Source: Streptomyces venezuelae
Lineage (GTDB): Bacteria > Actinomycetota > Actinomycetes > Streptomycetales > Streptomycetaceae
Assembly (NCBI RefSeq): GCF_008642335.1
Contig: NZ_CP029191.1
Span: forward strand, 4,836,001-4,900,000
Direction of reading: 5' to 3'
DNA: 64,000 bases
The notes beneath the pieces are model-generated. The model worked only from the letters and a program-made list of their open reading frames with translations, searched no databases and had not been told where the DNA came from. Positions 27,854 through 36,077 of the stretch are shown here, piece after piece. The translations under genes and the position numbers were made by a program. The number at the start of each line of letters is the position of its first letter. The first letter of the stretch is position 1.

Positions 27854-28063
27854 ATGACGGCTACAGAACGTGACGCCTGCGCTCAGCCGCGCGGGAAGAG
27901 GCTGCCCGGACCATCGGCCGCCGTGGACTCCTCGCACTCCTCGGAACCCCCGAACCTGTCGATGAGCGATCTGCTCGCGTCGTGCGCCGCCGCGAGCGCC
28001 GTCTCCACGCCGCCGAGCGACCCCGAGCCCGCGCGTACGCCCACGCCCGCGAAGCGGCACTGA
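27854..28063 (+). CDS. Small hypothetical protein (69 aa)
   Basis: A 69-residue ORF starting at ATG 27854 with a strong ribosome binding site (CCAGGAGGCATCC). The sequence MTATERDACAQPRGKRLPGP ends in a Pro/Thr-rich tail, and the middle SMSDLLASCAAASAVSTPP looks helical and has one cysteine. No signal peptide or known domain. Perfect palindromes upstream suggest regulation. A real but unrecognised gene seems likely; its function is unknown. It converges on the next gene with 14 bases between. Confidence 0.55.
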   Translation: MTATERDACAQPRGKRLPGPSAAVDSSHSSEPPNLSMSDLLASCAAASAVSTPPSDPEPARTPTPAKRH

Positions 28064-28077
28064 TCAGGGAACGGCGA

Positions 28078-28626
28078 TCAGGGAACGACGACGACCTTCT
28101 TGTCGCGCAGCGCGAACTCCCACATCGTCTTGGCCTGCTCGCGCGACTGACGGATGCCGCCCGTCTTCTTCGACGGGTCCGGCTTCGGCGTCGAGCCGTC
28201 CACGGCGGCACTGAAGCCGATCGCGACCCCGTCGGTGAGCGTGAAGACCACGACGTTCTCGATCGGCACCCCGTCCGTACCGGTGACACGACCCGTGCGG
28301 GACGTGACCGCGTACGTGCCCGGAGCCGGGTCGACCGTGCCCGGGGTGACCTTGAACGTCTGCTTGACCTTGCCGGACGCCTCGACCAGCCAGACGCGGT
28401 CGTCCTCTAGGGAGTACACGACGCGCTCGCCGGTGCCGGACTGCGCGGGCAGGGCCGCGGGGTTCTTCTTGTCCTTGGGGGAGCGCGACGCGGAGGCTGA
28501 GGGCGACTTGTCGGCCTTCTCCGGGTGATCCGGCGCGCTGGCCGATGCCTGGAAGGCGAGGAACCCGACCGCCGCGAGCGCGGCAGCGGTGAGCCCGGCC
28601 ACGAATCCCGAGCTGCTCCTTGACAC
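28078..28626 (-). CDS. Secreted L,D-transpeptidase-like protein lacking the catalytic cysteine
   Basis: 182 residues. An N-terminal hydrophobic segment (about 7-28, FVAGLTAAALAAVGFLAFQA) is a signal peptide or anchor. A Ser/Lys/Pro-rich linker follows, then a domain that resembles YkuD: VYSLEDDRVWLVEASGKVKQ, TPGTYAVTSRTG, VVVFTLTDGVAIGF. Where active enzymes have SHGCIR, this has KTGGIR (residues 154-159); the loop histidine position is also missing (IGF). It is therefore probably a non-catalytic wall-binding or regulatory relative. It diverges from tsaB. Confidence 0.7.
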   Translation of the reverse strand: MSRSSSGFVAGLTAAALAAVGFLAFQASASAPDHPEKADKSPSASASRSPKDKKNPAALPAQSGTGERVVYSLEDDRVWLVEASGKVKQTFKVTPGTVDPAPGTYAVTSRTGRVTGTDGVPIENVVVFTLTDGVAIGFSAAVDGSTPKPDPSKKTGGIRQSREQAKTMWEFALRDKKVVVVP

Positions 28627-28760
28627 CTTGCGCCACCCACCTCTTCGTACTGCGTACGGCTACGGAGTGACGGTAGCAGCAGCCGTGCCCCATCCCCGGG
28701 CAGCCGCACCTCATCCCCGTGCGGGCCGTGCGCGGCGCCCGGGAGCCGTAGGCTGTTCGC

Positions 28761-29417
28761 GTGCTCTTGCTCGCTCTGGATACCGCAACGCCCGCCGTCA
28801 CCGTCGCCCTCCACGACGGCTCCTCAGCCGTCTCGGAGTCGAGCCAGGTCGACGCCCGCCGCCACGGGGAACTGCTGCTTCCGGCCGTCGACCGTGTGCT
28901 CGCCGAGGCCGGCCTGCGGCTCGACGCCGTGACCGGCATCGTCGTCGGCGTGGGCCCCGGCCCCTACACCGGCCTCCGCGTCGGCCTGATGACCGCCGAC
29001 ACCTTCGGCCTCGCCCTCGACGTCCCGGTGCACGGCGTGTGCACGCTGGACGGCCTCGCGTACGCCTCGGGCATCGAAAGCGGTCCCTTCGTGGTGGCCA
29101 CCGACGCCCGCCGCAAGGAGGTCTACTGGGCCCGCTACGAAGACGTGCGCACGCGCGTGGGCGAGCCCGCGGTCGACCGGCCCGCCGACATCGCCGCCGA
29201 GGTCGAGGGACTGCCCGCCGTCGGCGCGGGCGCGCTGCTCTACCCCGACACGTTCCCCGACGCCCGCGCCCCCGAGCACGTCTCGGCGGCCGCGCTGGCC
29301 TCGCTCGCCGCCGAGAAGCTGGCCGCGGGCGAGGAGCTCCTGGAGCCCAGGCCGCTGTATCTGCGCCGCCCCGACGCGCAGGTCCCCAAGAACTACAAGG
29401 TGGTCACCCCGAAGTGA
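28761..29417 (+). CDS. tsaB: tRNA threonylcarbamoyladenosine biosynthesis protein TsaB
   Basis: Scaffold partner of TsaD in t6A synthesis (218 residues). It has the N-terminal ASKHA fold: MLLLALDTATPAVTVALHDG, with the motif GVGPGPYTGLRVGLMTADTF. Like other TsaB proteins it lacks the metal histidines of TsaD. The GTG start at 28761 fits. The stop overlaps the rimI start (GTGA), which suggests translational coupling. Confidence 0.94.
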   Translation: MLLLALDTATPAVTVALHDGSSAVSESSQVDARRHGELLLPAVDRVLAEAGLRLDAVTGIVVGVGPGPYTGLRVGLMTADTFGLALDVPVHGVCTLDGLAYASGIESGPFVVATDARRKEVYWARYEDVRTRVGEPAVDRPADIAAEVEGLPAVGAGALLYPDTFPDARAPEHVSAAALASLAAEKLAAGEELLEPRPLYLRRPDAQVPKNYKVVTPK

Positions 29418-29941
29418 CCGAGGTGACCCAGGTGACGGACTCCGCCGTGCTGCGCGAGATGCGCTGGTGGGACATCGACGCGGTGTTCGTCCTGGAGAAG
29501 GAGCTCTTCCCGGACGACGCGTGGTCGCGCGGGATGTTCTGGTCCGAGCTCGCCCACGCGCGCGGGCCGCAGGCCACCCGGCGGTACGTGGTCGCCATGG
29601 ACGGCGACCGCCTCGTCGGGTACGCGGGCCTCGCCGCCTCGGGAGACCTTGCGGACGTCCAGACCATCGCGGTGGCCCGCGACCACTGGGGCACTGGCCT
29701 CGGCGCCCGGCTCCTGACCGACCTGCTCCAGGCCGCGACCGCCTTCGAGTGCGCCGAGGTGATGCTGGAAGTGCGGGTCGACAACACACGGGCGCAGAAG
29801 CTGTACGAGCGCTTCGGCTTCGAACCCATCGGCTTCCGGCGCGGCTACTACCAGCCCGGCAACGTGGACGCCCTGGTCATGCGCCGCACCGATCCCTCCA
29901 CCCCCGCATCCGGCGTACAAGGAACCGAGATCCATGGCTAG
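29414..29941 (+). CDS. rimI: Ribosomal protein S18-alanine N-acetyltransferase RimI
   Basis: GNAT-fold N-acetyltransferase (175 residues from GTG 29414; GTG 29423 and 29432 are alternatives). The acetyl-CoA loop appears as [19 protein letters not shown] (Q/RxxGxG/A form), and the C-terminal [17 protein letters not shown] is typical of RimI. Its position between tsaB and tsaD, with overlaps on both sides, is the classic arrangement. Confidence 0.93.
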   Translation: MTEVTQVTDSAVLREMRWWDIDAVFVLEKELFPDDAWSRGMFWSELAHARGPQATRRYVVAMDGDRLVGYAGLAASGDLADVQTIAVARDHWGTGLGARLLTDLLQAATAFECAEVMLEVRVDNTRAQKLYERFGFEPIGFRRGYYQPGNVDALVMRRTDPSTPASGVQGTEIHG

Positions 29942-31052
29942 CACGCGCGACGAACCCCTCGTCCTCGGCATCGAGACCTCCTGCGACGAGACCGGCGTCG
30001 GCATCGTCCGCGGCACCACGCTGCTCGCGGACGCCGTCGCCTCCAGCGTCGACGAGCACGCACGCTTCGGCGGCGTCGTGCCCGAGGTGGCCTCCCGCGC
30101 CCACCTCGAAGCGATGGTGCCCACCATCGAGCGCGCCCTGAAGGAAGCGGGCGTCACCGCGAAGGACCTCGACGGCATCGCGGTGACCGCGGGCCCCGGC
30201 CTCGCGGGTGCACTGCTCGTCGGCGTCTCCGCCGCGAAGGCGTACGCGTACGCGCTCGGGAAGCCGCTCTACGGCGTCAACCACCTCGCCTCGCACATCT
30301 GCGTCGACCAGCTGGAGCACGGGCCGCTGCCCGAGCCGACCATGGCGCTCCTCGTCTCCGGCGGCCACTCGTCGCTGCTCCTGTCGGAGGACATCACGTC
30401 CGACGTCCGGCCGCTCGGCTCGACGATCGACGACGCGGCGGGCGAGGCCTTCGACAAGATCGCGCGCGTGCTGAACCTCGGCTTCCCCGGCGGTCCCGTC
30501 ATCGACCGGTACGCGCGCGAGGGCGACCCGAACGCGATCGCCTTCCCGCGCGGTCTCACCGGACCCCGCGACGCCGCGTACGACTTCTCCTTCTCCGGCC
30601 TGAAGACGTCCGTCGCCCGCTGGATCGAGGCGAAGCGCGCCGCGGGCGAGGAGGTGCCGGTACGTGACGTGTCGGCGTCCTTCCAGGAGGCCGTCGTCGA
30701 CGTGCTGACCCGCAAGGCCGTGCGGGCCTGCAAGGACGAGGGCGTCGACCACCTCATGATCGGCGGCGGCGTGGCCGCCAACTCGCGCCTGCGCGCCCTC
30801 GCCCAGGAGCGGTGCGAGAAGGCGGGCATCCGGCTGCGCGTGCCGCGCCCCAAGCTCTGCACGGACAACGGCGCGATGGTCGCGGCCCTCGGCGCGGAGA
30901 TGGTGGCCCGCAACCGTACGGCGTCGTCCTGGGACCTGTCGGCGGACTCGTCGCTCCCGGTGACGGAACCGCATGTGCCGGGCCACTCGCACGACCACGC
31001 CCACTCCCACGACCACGTGCACGAGGTCAGCAAGGAGAACCTGTACTCGTGA
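29934..31052 (+). CDS. tsaD: tRNA N6-threonylcarbamoyltransferase TsaD
   Basis: Catalytic subunit that transfers threonylcarbamoyl to A37 of tRNA (372 residues). [15 protein letters not shown] opens the ASKHA fold; the metal histidines are in [20 protein letters not shown] and [10 protein letters not shown] (metal Asp) are present. The last 30 residues carry a run of His-Asp pairs ([16 protein letters not shown]), a likely metal-binding tail not found in E. coli TsaD. It overlaps rimI by eight bases, and its stop overlaps the next start. Confidence 0.96.
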   Translation: MASTRDEPLVLGIETSCDETGVGIVRGTTLLADAVASSVDEHARFGGVVPEVASRAHLEAMVPTIERALKEAGVTAKDLDGIAVTAGPGLAGALLVGVSAAKAYAYALGKPLYGVNHLASHICVDQLEHGPLPEPTMALLVSGGHSSLLLSEDITSDVRPLGSTIDDAAGEAFDKIARVLNLGFPGGPVIDRYAREGDPNAIAFPRGLTGPRDAAYDFSFSGLKTSVARWIEAKRAAGEEVPVRDVSASFQEAVVDVLTRKAVRACKDEGVDHLMIGGGVAANSRLRALAQERCEKAGIRLRVPRPKLCTDNGAMVAALGAEMVARNRTASSWDLSADSSLPVTEPHVPGHSHDHAHSHDHVHEVSKENLYS

Positions 31053-31321
31053 CGGTCGCGCTGATGTGGGAGGCCCGGGCGGCGGAGGGCCGCGGCGACG
31101 AACTGCTCGCCTGGGCGAAGTCCCAGAGCCTCGGCGGCACCCCGGTCCGCCGCGAGACGTTCCGCGCGCCGCAGGACCGGGTGCTCGTCATCACGTGGTG
31201 GGACGCGGCGTACGACGCGGAGCTGCCCGAACTCCCGGAGCCCGCGGGGGAGCTCGTGACGCGGGCGGTGCACCGGTGGCGGTTCGAGTCGGTGGAGAGC
31301 GAGCCGACCGGGGGCGTCTAG
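31049..31321 (+). CDS. Conserved small protein, possible dimeric alpha/beta-barrel
   Basis: 90 residues starting at GTG 31049, overlapping the tsaD stop (GTGA). It reads [20 protein letters not shown] ... [18 protein letters not shown] ... [10 protein letters not shown]. The pattern of a strand, a helix and WRFE-like end recalls antibiotic-biosynthesis-monooxygenase (ABM) folds, but this is only a shape argument. Tight coupling to tsaD suggests co-expression. The stop overlaps the convergent methyltransferase gene by four bases. Confidence 0.65.
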   Translation: MTVALMWEARAAEGRGDELLAWAKSQSLGGTPVRRETFRAPQDRVLVITWWDAAYDAELPELPEPAGELVTRAVHRWRFESVESEPTGGV

Positions 31322-31905
31322 GCCTTCTCGTACGACAGCAGGTAGCGCCAGAACAAGAGCTGGCGGACGCGGCTGCCGGGCAGGAGGCGGGCCGCTTCCG
31401 TGCGGATGTCGGGGAGCCGCATGTCCGGCCGGCGCACGGGGGCTTTGAGCGGGGGCGTGTGGTCGCCGCGCAGGCGCTCCGAGACGTACACCGTCGCCCT
31501 CGCCACCACGTTCGCGGGGGATGCCGCGATGTCCCACCAGGTCATGCCCGCGTAGCAGCCGAGGACGAGCAGCGTGCCGCCCGGGGCGAGTGCGGCGCGG
31601 AGGCGGGTCACCGTGTCGAAGGGCATGTGGTGCAGGCTCGCCAGGCAGGTGATGACGTCGTAGTGGGCCGCGGGCAGGTCCTCCTTCGTCACGTCCGCCC
31701 GGCGGTAGCGGGGGCCGCCGCCCGCGGCTCGCGCCTCGGCGATGACCTCCGCCGACGGGTCCAGCGCGTCGACCTCGTAGCCGCGGGCCGCGAGGCGGCG
31801 GGCGAAGCGGCCCGTGCCGCAGCCGATGTCGAGGGCGGTGCGGCTGCCCGGCGGCAGGCTCCTGAGGAGCAGGGGGTGGTAGTGGTCGTTGTGGTCGAAG
31901 GGCAT
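31318..31905 (-). CDS. Class I SAM-dependent methyltransferase
   Basis: 195 residues. The SAM-binding motif I is ALDIGCGTGRFARRLA, motif II includes VDALDPSAEVIAEARA, and the post-I acidic position is present. TCLASLHHMPFDTVTRLRAA and LAPGGTLLVLGCY match small-molecule methyltransferases of the UbiE/Methyltransf_11 kind. The substrate is unknown. It sits between tsaD's partner and the tetR gene, on the minus strand with tetR 28 bases upstream of it, so both may be read together. Confidence 0.85.
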   Translation of the reverse strand: MPFDHNDHYHPLLLRSLPPGSRTALDIGCGTGRFARRLAARGYEVDALDPSAEVIAEARAAGGGPRYRRADVTKEDLPAAHYDVITCLASLHHMPFDTVTRLRAALAPGGTLLVLGCYAGMTWWDIAASPANVVARATVYVSERLRGDHTPPLKAPVRRPDMRLPDIRTEAARLLPGSRVRQLLFWRYLLSYEKA

Positions 31906-31933
31906 GCGGGGGAGCCTGGCACACCCGCGCGGA

Positions 31934-32650
31934 TCAACGCGGGCGTTCCGCGCGGCCCAGCAATCCGTCGATGACCGCCCCCAGTTGGCCCGTCACGTCG
32001 TAGTCCTCGGTCAGTTCCGACCAGCGGTCCGCCAGCGCCGCCAGATGGGGGAGTTCGGTCGCGTCGGCGTCGGCGAGCAGGTCGGGGAAGTGGCGCTTGC
32101 GGCCCGGGTCCTCGGCGCGGCGCTCCATCGCGCGGCGGAAGACGAGGTCTCCGTAGACGCAGTGCCAGATCGTCCGGTACGCGCGTACGGCCTCCTCCGG
32201 AGTGAGTCCGCACGCGATGCCGCAGGCGACGATCTCCTCGACCATCCACAGGGCGCCCTCGTCGGTGAGGTCGCCGAGGCTGAGCACCTCCACCACCCAG
32301 GGCATCCGCGCCAGCGTGCCGTGCATGTGCAGGGAGACGGCGAGGAGGCGGTCGCGCGGGTCGGCGGGCAGGTCGGGGCGCGGGACCGTGGCGGCCGTGC
32401 CCGCGAGCGTGAGCATCAGGAGCTCGTCCTTGTCGCGGACGTGGTGGTAGAGCGCCATCGGCGTCGTGCCGACCTCCTTGGCGACCCGGCGCATGCTCAG
32501 GCCCGCGACGCCCTCCGCCTCCAGGATCCGGCGGGCCGTCGCGACGATCGTCTCCGGCTCGATGCGGCGGGGGCGGCCCACGGGGCGCTTGCTCACCGGA
32601 GCCCCGGCCTTTTTCGCGGGTGCCGTCTGCTCGCTGTCTTCTGCTGCCAC
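31934..32650 (-). CDS. TetR family transcriptional regulator
   Basis: 238 residues. The N-terminal helix-turn-helix (about 27-75) reads IVATARRILEAEGVAGLSMR, then VAKEVGTTPMALYHHVRDKDE, a clear TetR DNA-binding domain. A Lys/Pro-rich N-terminal tail precedes it. The C-terminal domain should bind a ligand. It diverges from an MFS exporter, and a perfect 14-bp palindrome lies between them, so it most likely represses that exporter and itself until the drug or metabolite is present. Confidence 0.92.
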   Translation of the reverse strand: MAAEDSEQTAPAKKAGAPVSKRPVGRPRRIEPETIVATARRILEAEGVAGLSMRRVAKEVGTTPMALYHHVRDKDELLMLTLAGTAATVPRPDLPADPRDRLLAVSLHMHGTLARMPWVVEVLSLGDLTDEGALWMVEEIVACGIACGLTPEEAVRAYRTIWHCVYGDLVFRRAMERRAEDPGRKRHFPDLLADADATELPHLAALADRWSELTEDYDVTGQLGAVIDGLLGRAERPR

Positions 32651-32718
32651 CCGCTCATTGTCCCGTCTGCATTGTCCCGTCCGCCCGGGGAGCGGGCCTC
32701 GCAGCCCTTGCGCTATTT

Positions 32719-32732
32719 CTATACGCGTATAG
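32719..32732. promoter_or_regulatory. Palindromic operator between tetR and MFS genes
   Basis: CTATACGCGTATAG is a perfect 14-bp palindrome 14 bases before the MFS start. It overlaps a -10-like TATAGT (32728-32733). The position suits repression by the adjacent TetR protein; the region around it is AT-richer than its surroundings. Confidence 0.7.
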
Positions 32733-32745
32733 TAATGTCCGTCGC

Positions 32746-34275
32746 ATGGTGAACGTGAACCCGAACCCGAGCCCGAACGCTCAATCCGGGCGTTTGCTGC
32801 TGCCGGTGCTCCTGACCGTGCAGTTCCTCGTCTCCCTCGACATGTCCGTCGTCAACATCGCCCTGCCCGACATGGGCGACGACCTCGGCTTCGCGCCCGA
32901 TTCGCTGCTGTGGGTCGTCAATGCCTATGCGCTGGCCTTCGGCGGTCTGCTCATGCTCGGCGGGCGCCTCGCCGATCTGATCGGGCGGCGCACCACGCTC
33001 ACGTGGGGCTTCGCCGTCTTCGGTGTCGCGAGCCTCGCGGGCGGGCTCGCCCTCGCGCCGGGGCAGCTCGTCGCGGCGCGGGCGGTGCAGGGCGCGGGTG
33101 CGGCGGCGCTCGCCCCCGTCGCGCTCGCCCTGATCACCGTGAACTACGCGGCGGGGCCCGCGCGGTCCCGCGCGCTCGGCCTCTGGGGCGTCTCCGGGGC
33201 GCTCGGCGGCGCCGTCGGCATCATGGCGGGCGGTGTGCTCACCGACTGGGTGGGCTGGCGTTCCGTGATGCTGATCAATGTCCCCGTGGTGCTCGCCGCG
33301 CTCCTCGCCGCCCGGCACGGCGTGCCCGCCGACCGCCGTACGGGACCCGCGCCCCGCCTCGACGTCACCGGTGCCCTGCTCGTCACGGCCGGGGCGACGC
33401 TGCTCGTCCTCGGCCTCGTGCGCACGGAGACGTACGGCTGGACATCCGGCACCACCCTCGGCACGCTCGGCGCGGCGGCCGTCCTGCTCACCGCCTTCGT
33501 CGCCGTCGAGGCCCGTAAGCGCGAGCCCCTGCTGCGGCTCGGCCTGCTCGGCACGGCGCACCGGCCCGTGCTCTCCGCCAACGTCTTCGCCCTGCTGATG
33601 TCCTCCGGACAGTTCGCCGCGTTCTACTTCACCTCGCTCTACCTCCAGCAGGTGATGGAGTACGGGCCGACGGCGGCCGGCGCCGCGTTCCTGCCGTTCT
33701 GCGCGGGCGTCGTCGCCGGGTCGACGGTCGCGACCCGGACGGTCGGGCGGTTCGGCGAGCGGACGCTGCTCGTGGCGGGCGGGCTGCTCGGCGCCGCCGG
33801 GTTCGGGTGGTTCGCGCTCACCGTCGAGGCGGGCGGCACGTTCCTCGGCTCCGTCCTCGGGCCCTCGCTGGTCGCGAGCGTCGGCATCGGCCTGTGCTTC
33901 GTACCGCTCGGCACGGCGGCGACCGGCGGCGTCGCGCCCGAGGAGACCGGCATGGCCTCCGGGCTGCTCAACAGCTCCCGCCAGCTCGGCGGCTCCCTCG
34001 GCCTCGCGGTCCTGGTCACCGTCGCGGCGAGCGCCACGGGGGAGGGGCGCGGCAGGGGCGCCCTCGCCGATGGGTACGCGGCCGCCTTCGCGGTCTCGGC
34101 GGGGCTCCTGGTGGCGGCCGCGCTGGCGACCGCGGTGCTGCACGGGCGTCGTACGCCTCCTGCCGACGCCCTGGCCACACCGCCGCGACCTGCGGAAACA
34201 GCCGTCGGAGAAGAAACTTCGGAAATTCTCGGCGACGATGTCGAAACGGGCGTCTCCCGTTCGACGCAGGGGTGA
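32746..34275 (+). CDS. MFS exporter, DHA2 (14-helix) family
   Basis: 509 residues from ATG 32746. Opening VQFLVSLDMSVVNIALPDMG contains the DHA2 motif at TM1 (LDxxVxNIALP). Motif A is GRLADLIGRRTTLTWG, and motif C-like GALGGAVGIMAGGVLTDWVGWR is in TM5. About 14 hydrophobic segments are seen, typical of EmrB/QacA proton-driven drug exporters. The start lies close behind the palindrome, giving a very short leader. Regulated by the divergent TetR in all likelihood. Confidence 0.92.
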   Translation: MVNVNPNPSPNAQSGRLLLPVLLTVQFLVSLDMSVVNIALPDMGDDLGFAPDSLLWVVNAYALAFGGLLMLGGRLADLIGRRTTLTWGFAVFGVASLAGGLALAPGQLVAARAVQGAGAAALAPVALALITVNYAAGPARSRALGLWGVSGALGGAVGIMAGGVLTDWVGWRSVMLINVPVVLAALLAARHGVPADRRTGPAPRLDVTGALLVTAGATLLVLGLVRTETYGWTSGTTLGTLGAAAVLLTAFVAVEARKREPLLRLGLLGTAHRPVLSANVFALLMSSGQFAAFYFTSLYLQQVMEYGPTAAGAAFLPFCAGVVAGSTVATRTVGRFGERTLLVAGGLLGAAGFGWFALTVEAGGTFLGSVLGPSLVASVGIGLCFVPLGTAATGGVAPEETGMASGLLNSSRQLGGSLGLAVLVTVAASATGEGRGRGALADGYAAAFAVSAGLLVAAALATAVLHGRRTPPADALATPPRPAETAVGEETSEILGDDVETGVSRSTQG

Positions 34276-34318
34276 GAGGCGAGGAGAAGCCCCGCCGCCA
34301 CCCGAAGGGGAGACCACC

Positions 34319-34672
34319 ATGCCGCGCTACCTGACGATGATCCGCATCGACGAGAACAACGCGCCCGAGGGCGGCCCGAGCCCCGAACTCCAGGAGCGCA
34401 TGGGCGCGCTCCTGGAGGAGATCACCAGGGCCGGGGTCATGCTCGACACCGCCGGCCTGCGACCGACCTCCGAAGGCACCCGCGTGACCTGGGACAAGGG
34501 CGAACTGTCCACGACCGACGGCCCGTTCACCGAGACCAAGGAGGTCATCGGCGGCTACTCCATCTGCCAGGCCAAGAACATGGCCGAAGCCGTCGAGTGG
34601 ACCAAGCGGTTCCTCAAGACCCACGAGGACTACTGGACGATCACCGCGGAGGTCCGGGAGATCGAGGGCTGA
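34319..34672 (+). CDS. YCII-related (DGPF domain) protein
   Basis: 117 residues. MPRYLTMIRIDENNAPEG and the defining stretch TTDGPFTETKEVIGGYSI mark the DGPF/YCII family. Such proteins are nearly always encoded next to sigma factors of the ECF42 type, as here. Their biochemical role is unknown. RBS GAAGGGGAGACCACC precedes the ATG. It starts 44 bases after the MFS gene and 49 before the sigma gene. Confidence 0.9.
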   Translation: MPRYLTMIRIDENNAPEGGPSPELQERMGALLEEITRAGVMLDTAGLRPTSEGTRVTWDKGELSTTDGPFTETKEVIGGYSICQAKNMAEAVEWTKRFLKTHEDYWTITAEVREIEG

Positions 34673-34721
34673 ACCTCGCCCCTGTTGCCTTTGCGGCGGT
34701 GGCGCCGGGGTGCTCTGATGG

Positions 34722-36077
34722 ATGGCCGTGAGCCATCCCCCGGAGCACCCCCGCCAGGCCGCCCAGGCCACTCGTCAGGCCATCGAAACCGTCTTCCGCA
34801 TGGAGTCGCCACGCATCATCGCCGGTGTCACGCGGATCGTACGAGACGTCGGCATCGCCGAGGAGCTGGCGCAGGACGCCCTCGTGGCGGCCCTCGAACA
34901 GTGGCCCGCGCAAGGCGTCCCCGACAACCCGGGCGCCTGGCTCATGGCCACCGCCCGAAACCGCGCCGTCGACCTGGTGCGCCGCCGCGAGCGCTACGCG
35001 CGCAAGCTCGCCGAGGTCGGCCGCGACCTGGAGACCGCCCCGGCACACGCGGGCCCCCTCGAACCGCCCGACCCCGACGCCATCGACGACGACCTCCTGC
35101 GCCTCGTCTTCATCGCCTGCCACCCGGTGCTCTCCACCGAGGCCCGCGTGGCGCTCACGCTGCGCCTCCTCGGCGGCCTGTCCACCGCGGAGATCGCCCG
35201 CGCGATGCTGGCCCCCGAACCGACCGTGGCGCAGCGCATCGTGCGCGCCAAACGCACCCTCGCCGCCCGCGCCGTCGCCTTCGAGGTCCCCTACGGACCC
35301 GACCGCGCCGCCCGCCTCGGCTCGGTCCTCGAAGTCATCTACCTGATCTTCAACGAGGGGTACGCGGCCACGGCGGGCGACGACCTCGTGCGCCCCGCCC
35401 TCTGCGAGGACGCGCTGCGCCTGGCCCGGGTGCTCACCGCCCTCATGCCCGAGGAGTCCGAGGCGCACGGCCTGGCCGCACTCCTCGAACTGCAGGCCTC
35501 GCGCACGACGACCCGTACGGGTCCGGCCGGCGAGCCGGTGCTGCTCAGGGACCAGAGCCGCGCCCACTGGAACCAGATGCTGGTCCGGCGCGGATTCGCC
35601 GCCCTGGCACGCGCCCAGGCCACGGCGCCCTCGCCGGCCGGCGCCCTCGGCCCGTACGCGCTGCAGGCCGCGATCGCCGCCTGCCACGCCCACGCGCACA
35701 GCTACGAGGAGACCGACTGGCAGCAGATCGCCGCCCTGTACGGCCTGCTCGCCGCCCGCGCGCCCTCCCCGGTCGTCGAGCTGAACCGCGCGGTCGCGGT
35801 GGCGATGGCGCAGGGAACGGAGGCCGGACTCGTCCTGGTCGACGCGCTCACCGCCGAACCCGTCCTGAAGGACTACCACTTGCTGCCCAGCGTCCGGGGC
35901 GATCTCCTGGAGCGGCTCGGACGCACCGACGAGGCCCACGCGGAGTTCGAGCGTGCGGCGTCGCTGGCGCGCAACGAGCGGGAACGGGAACTGCTCCTGG
36001 CACGGGCCGCCGACTGCTGGGCGGGGCCGGGACGCGGGGCGAGGCCGGTGGAGAGCGCCCCTTGTGAGGGTGCCTAG
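34722..36077 (+). CDS. ECF42-type RNA polymerase sigma factor with C-terminal TPR-like extension
   Basis: 451 residues (ATG 34722; GTG 34728 is also possible). Sigma region 2 runs from about 24 to 95 (RDVGIAEELAQDALVAALEQ, WLMATARNRAVDLVRRRER). Sigma region 4 lies at 133-180 (ALTLRLLGGLSTAEIARAML). The long alpha-helical tail (about 200-430) contains SYEETDWQQIAALYGLL and the ECF42 block SPVVELNRAVAVAM. ECF42 sigmas lack a classic anti-sigma and use this tail and the DGPF protein instead. The 3' end overlaps the next gene by four bases. Confidence 0.92.
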   Translation: MAVSHPPEHPRQAAQATRQAIETVFRMESPRIIAGVTRIVRDVGIAEELAQDALVAALEQWPAQGVPDNPGAWLMATARNRAVDLVRRRERYARKLAEVGRDLETAPAHAGPLEPPDPDAIDDDLLRLVFIACHPVLSTEARVALTLRLLGGLSTAEIARAMLAPEPTVAQRIVRAKRTLAARAVAFEVPYGPDRAARLGSVLEVIYLIFNEGYAATAGDDLVRPALCEDALRLARVLTALMPEESEAHGLAALLELQASRTTTRTGPAGEPVLLRDQSRAHWNQMLVRRGFAALARAQATAPSPAGALGPYALQAAIAACHAHAHSYEETDWQQIAALYGLLAARAPSPVVELNRAVAVAMAQGTEAGLVLVDALTAEPVLKDYHLLPSVRGDLLERLGRTDEAHAEFERAASLARNERERELLLARAADCWAGPGRGARPVESAPCEGA

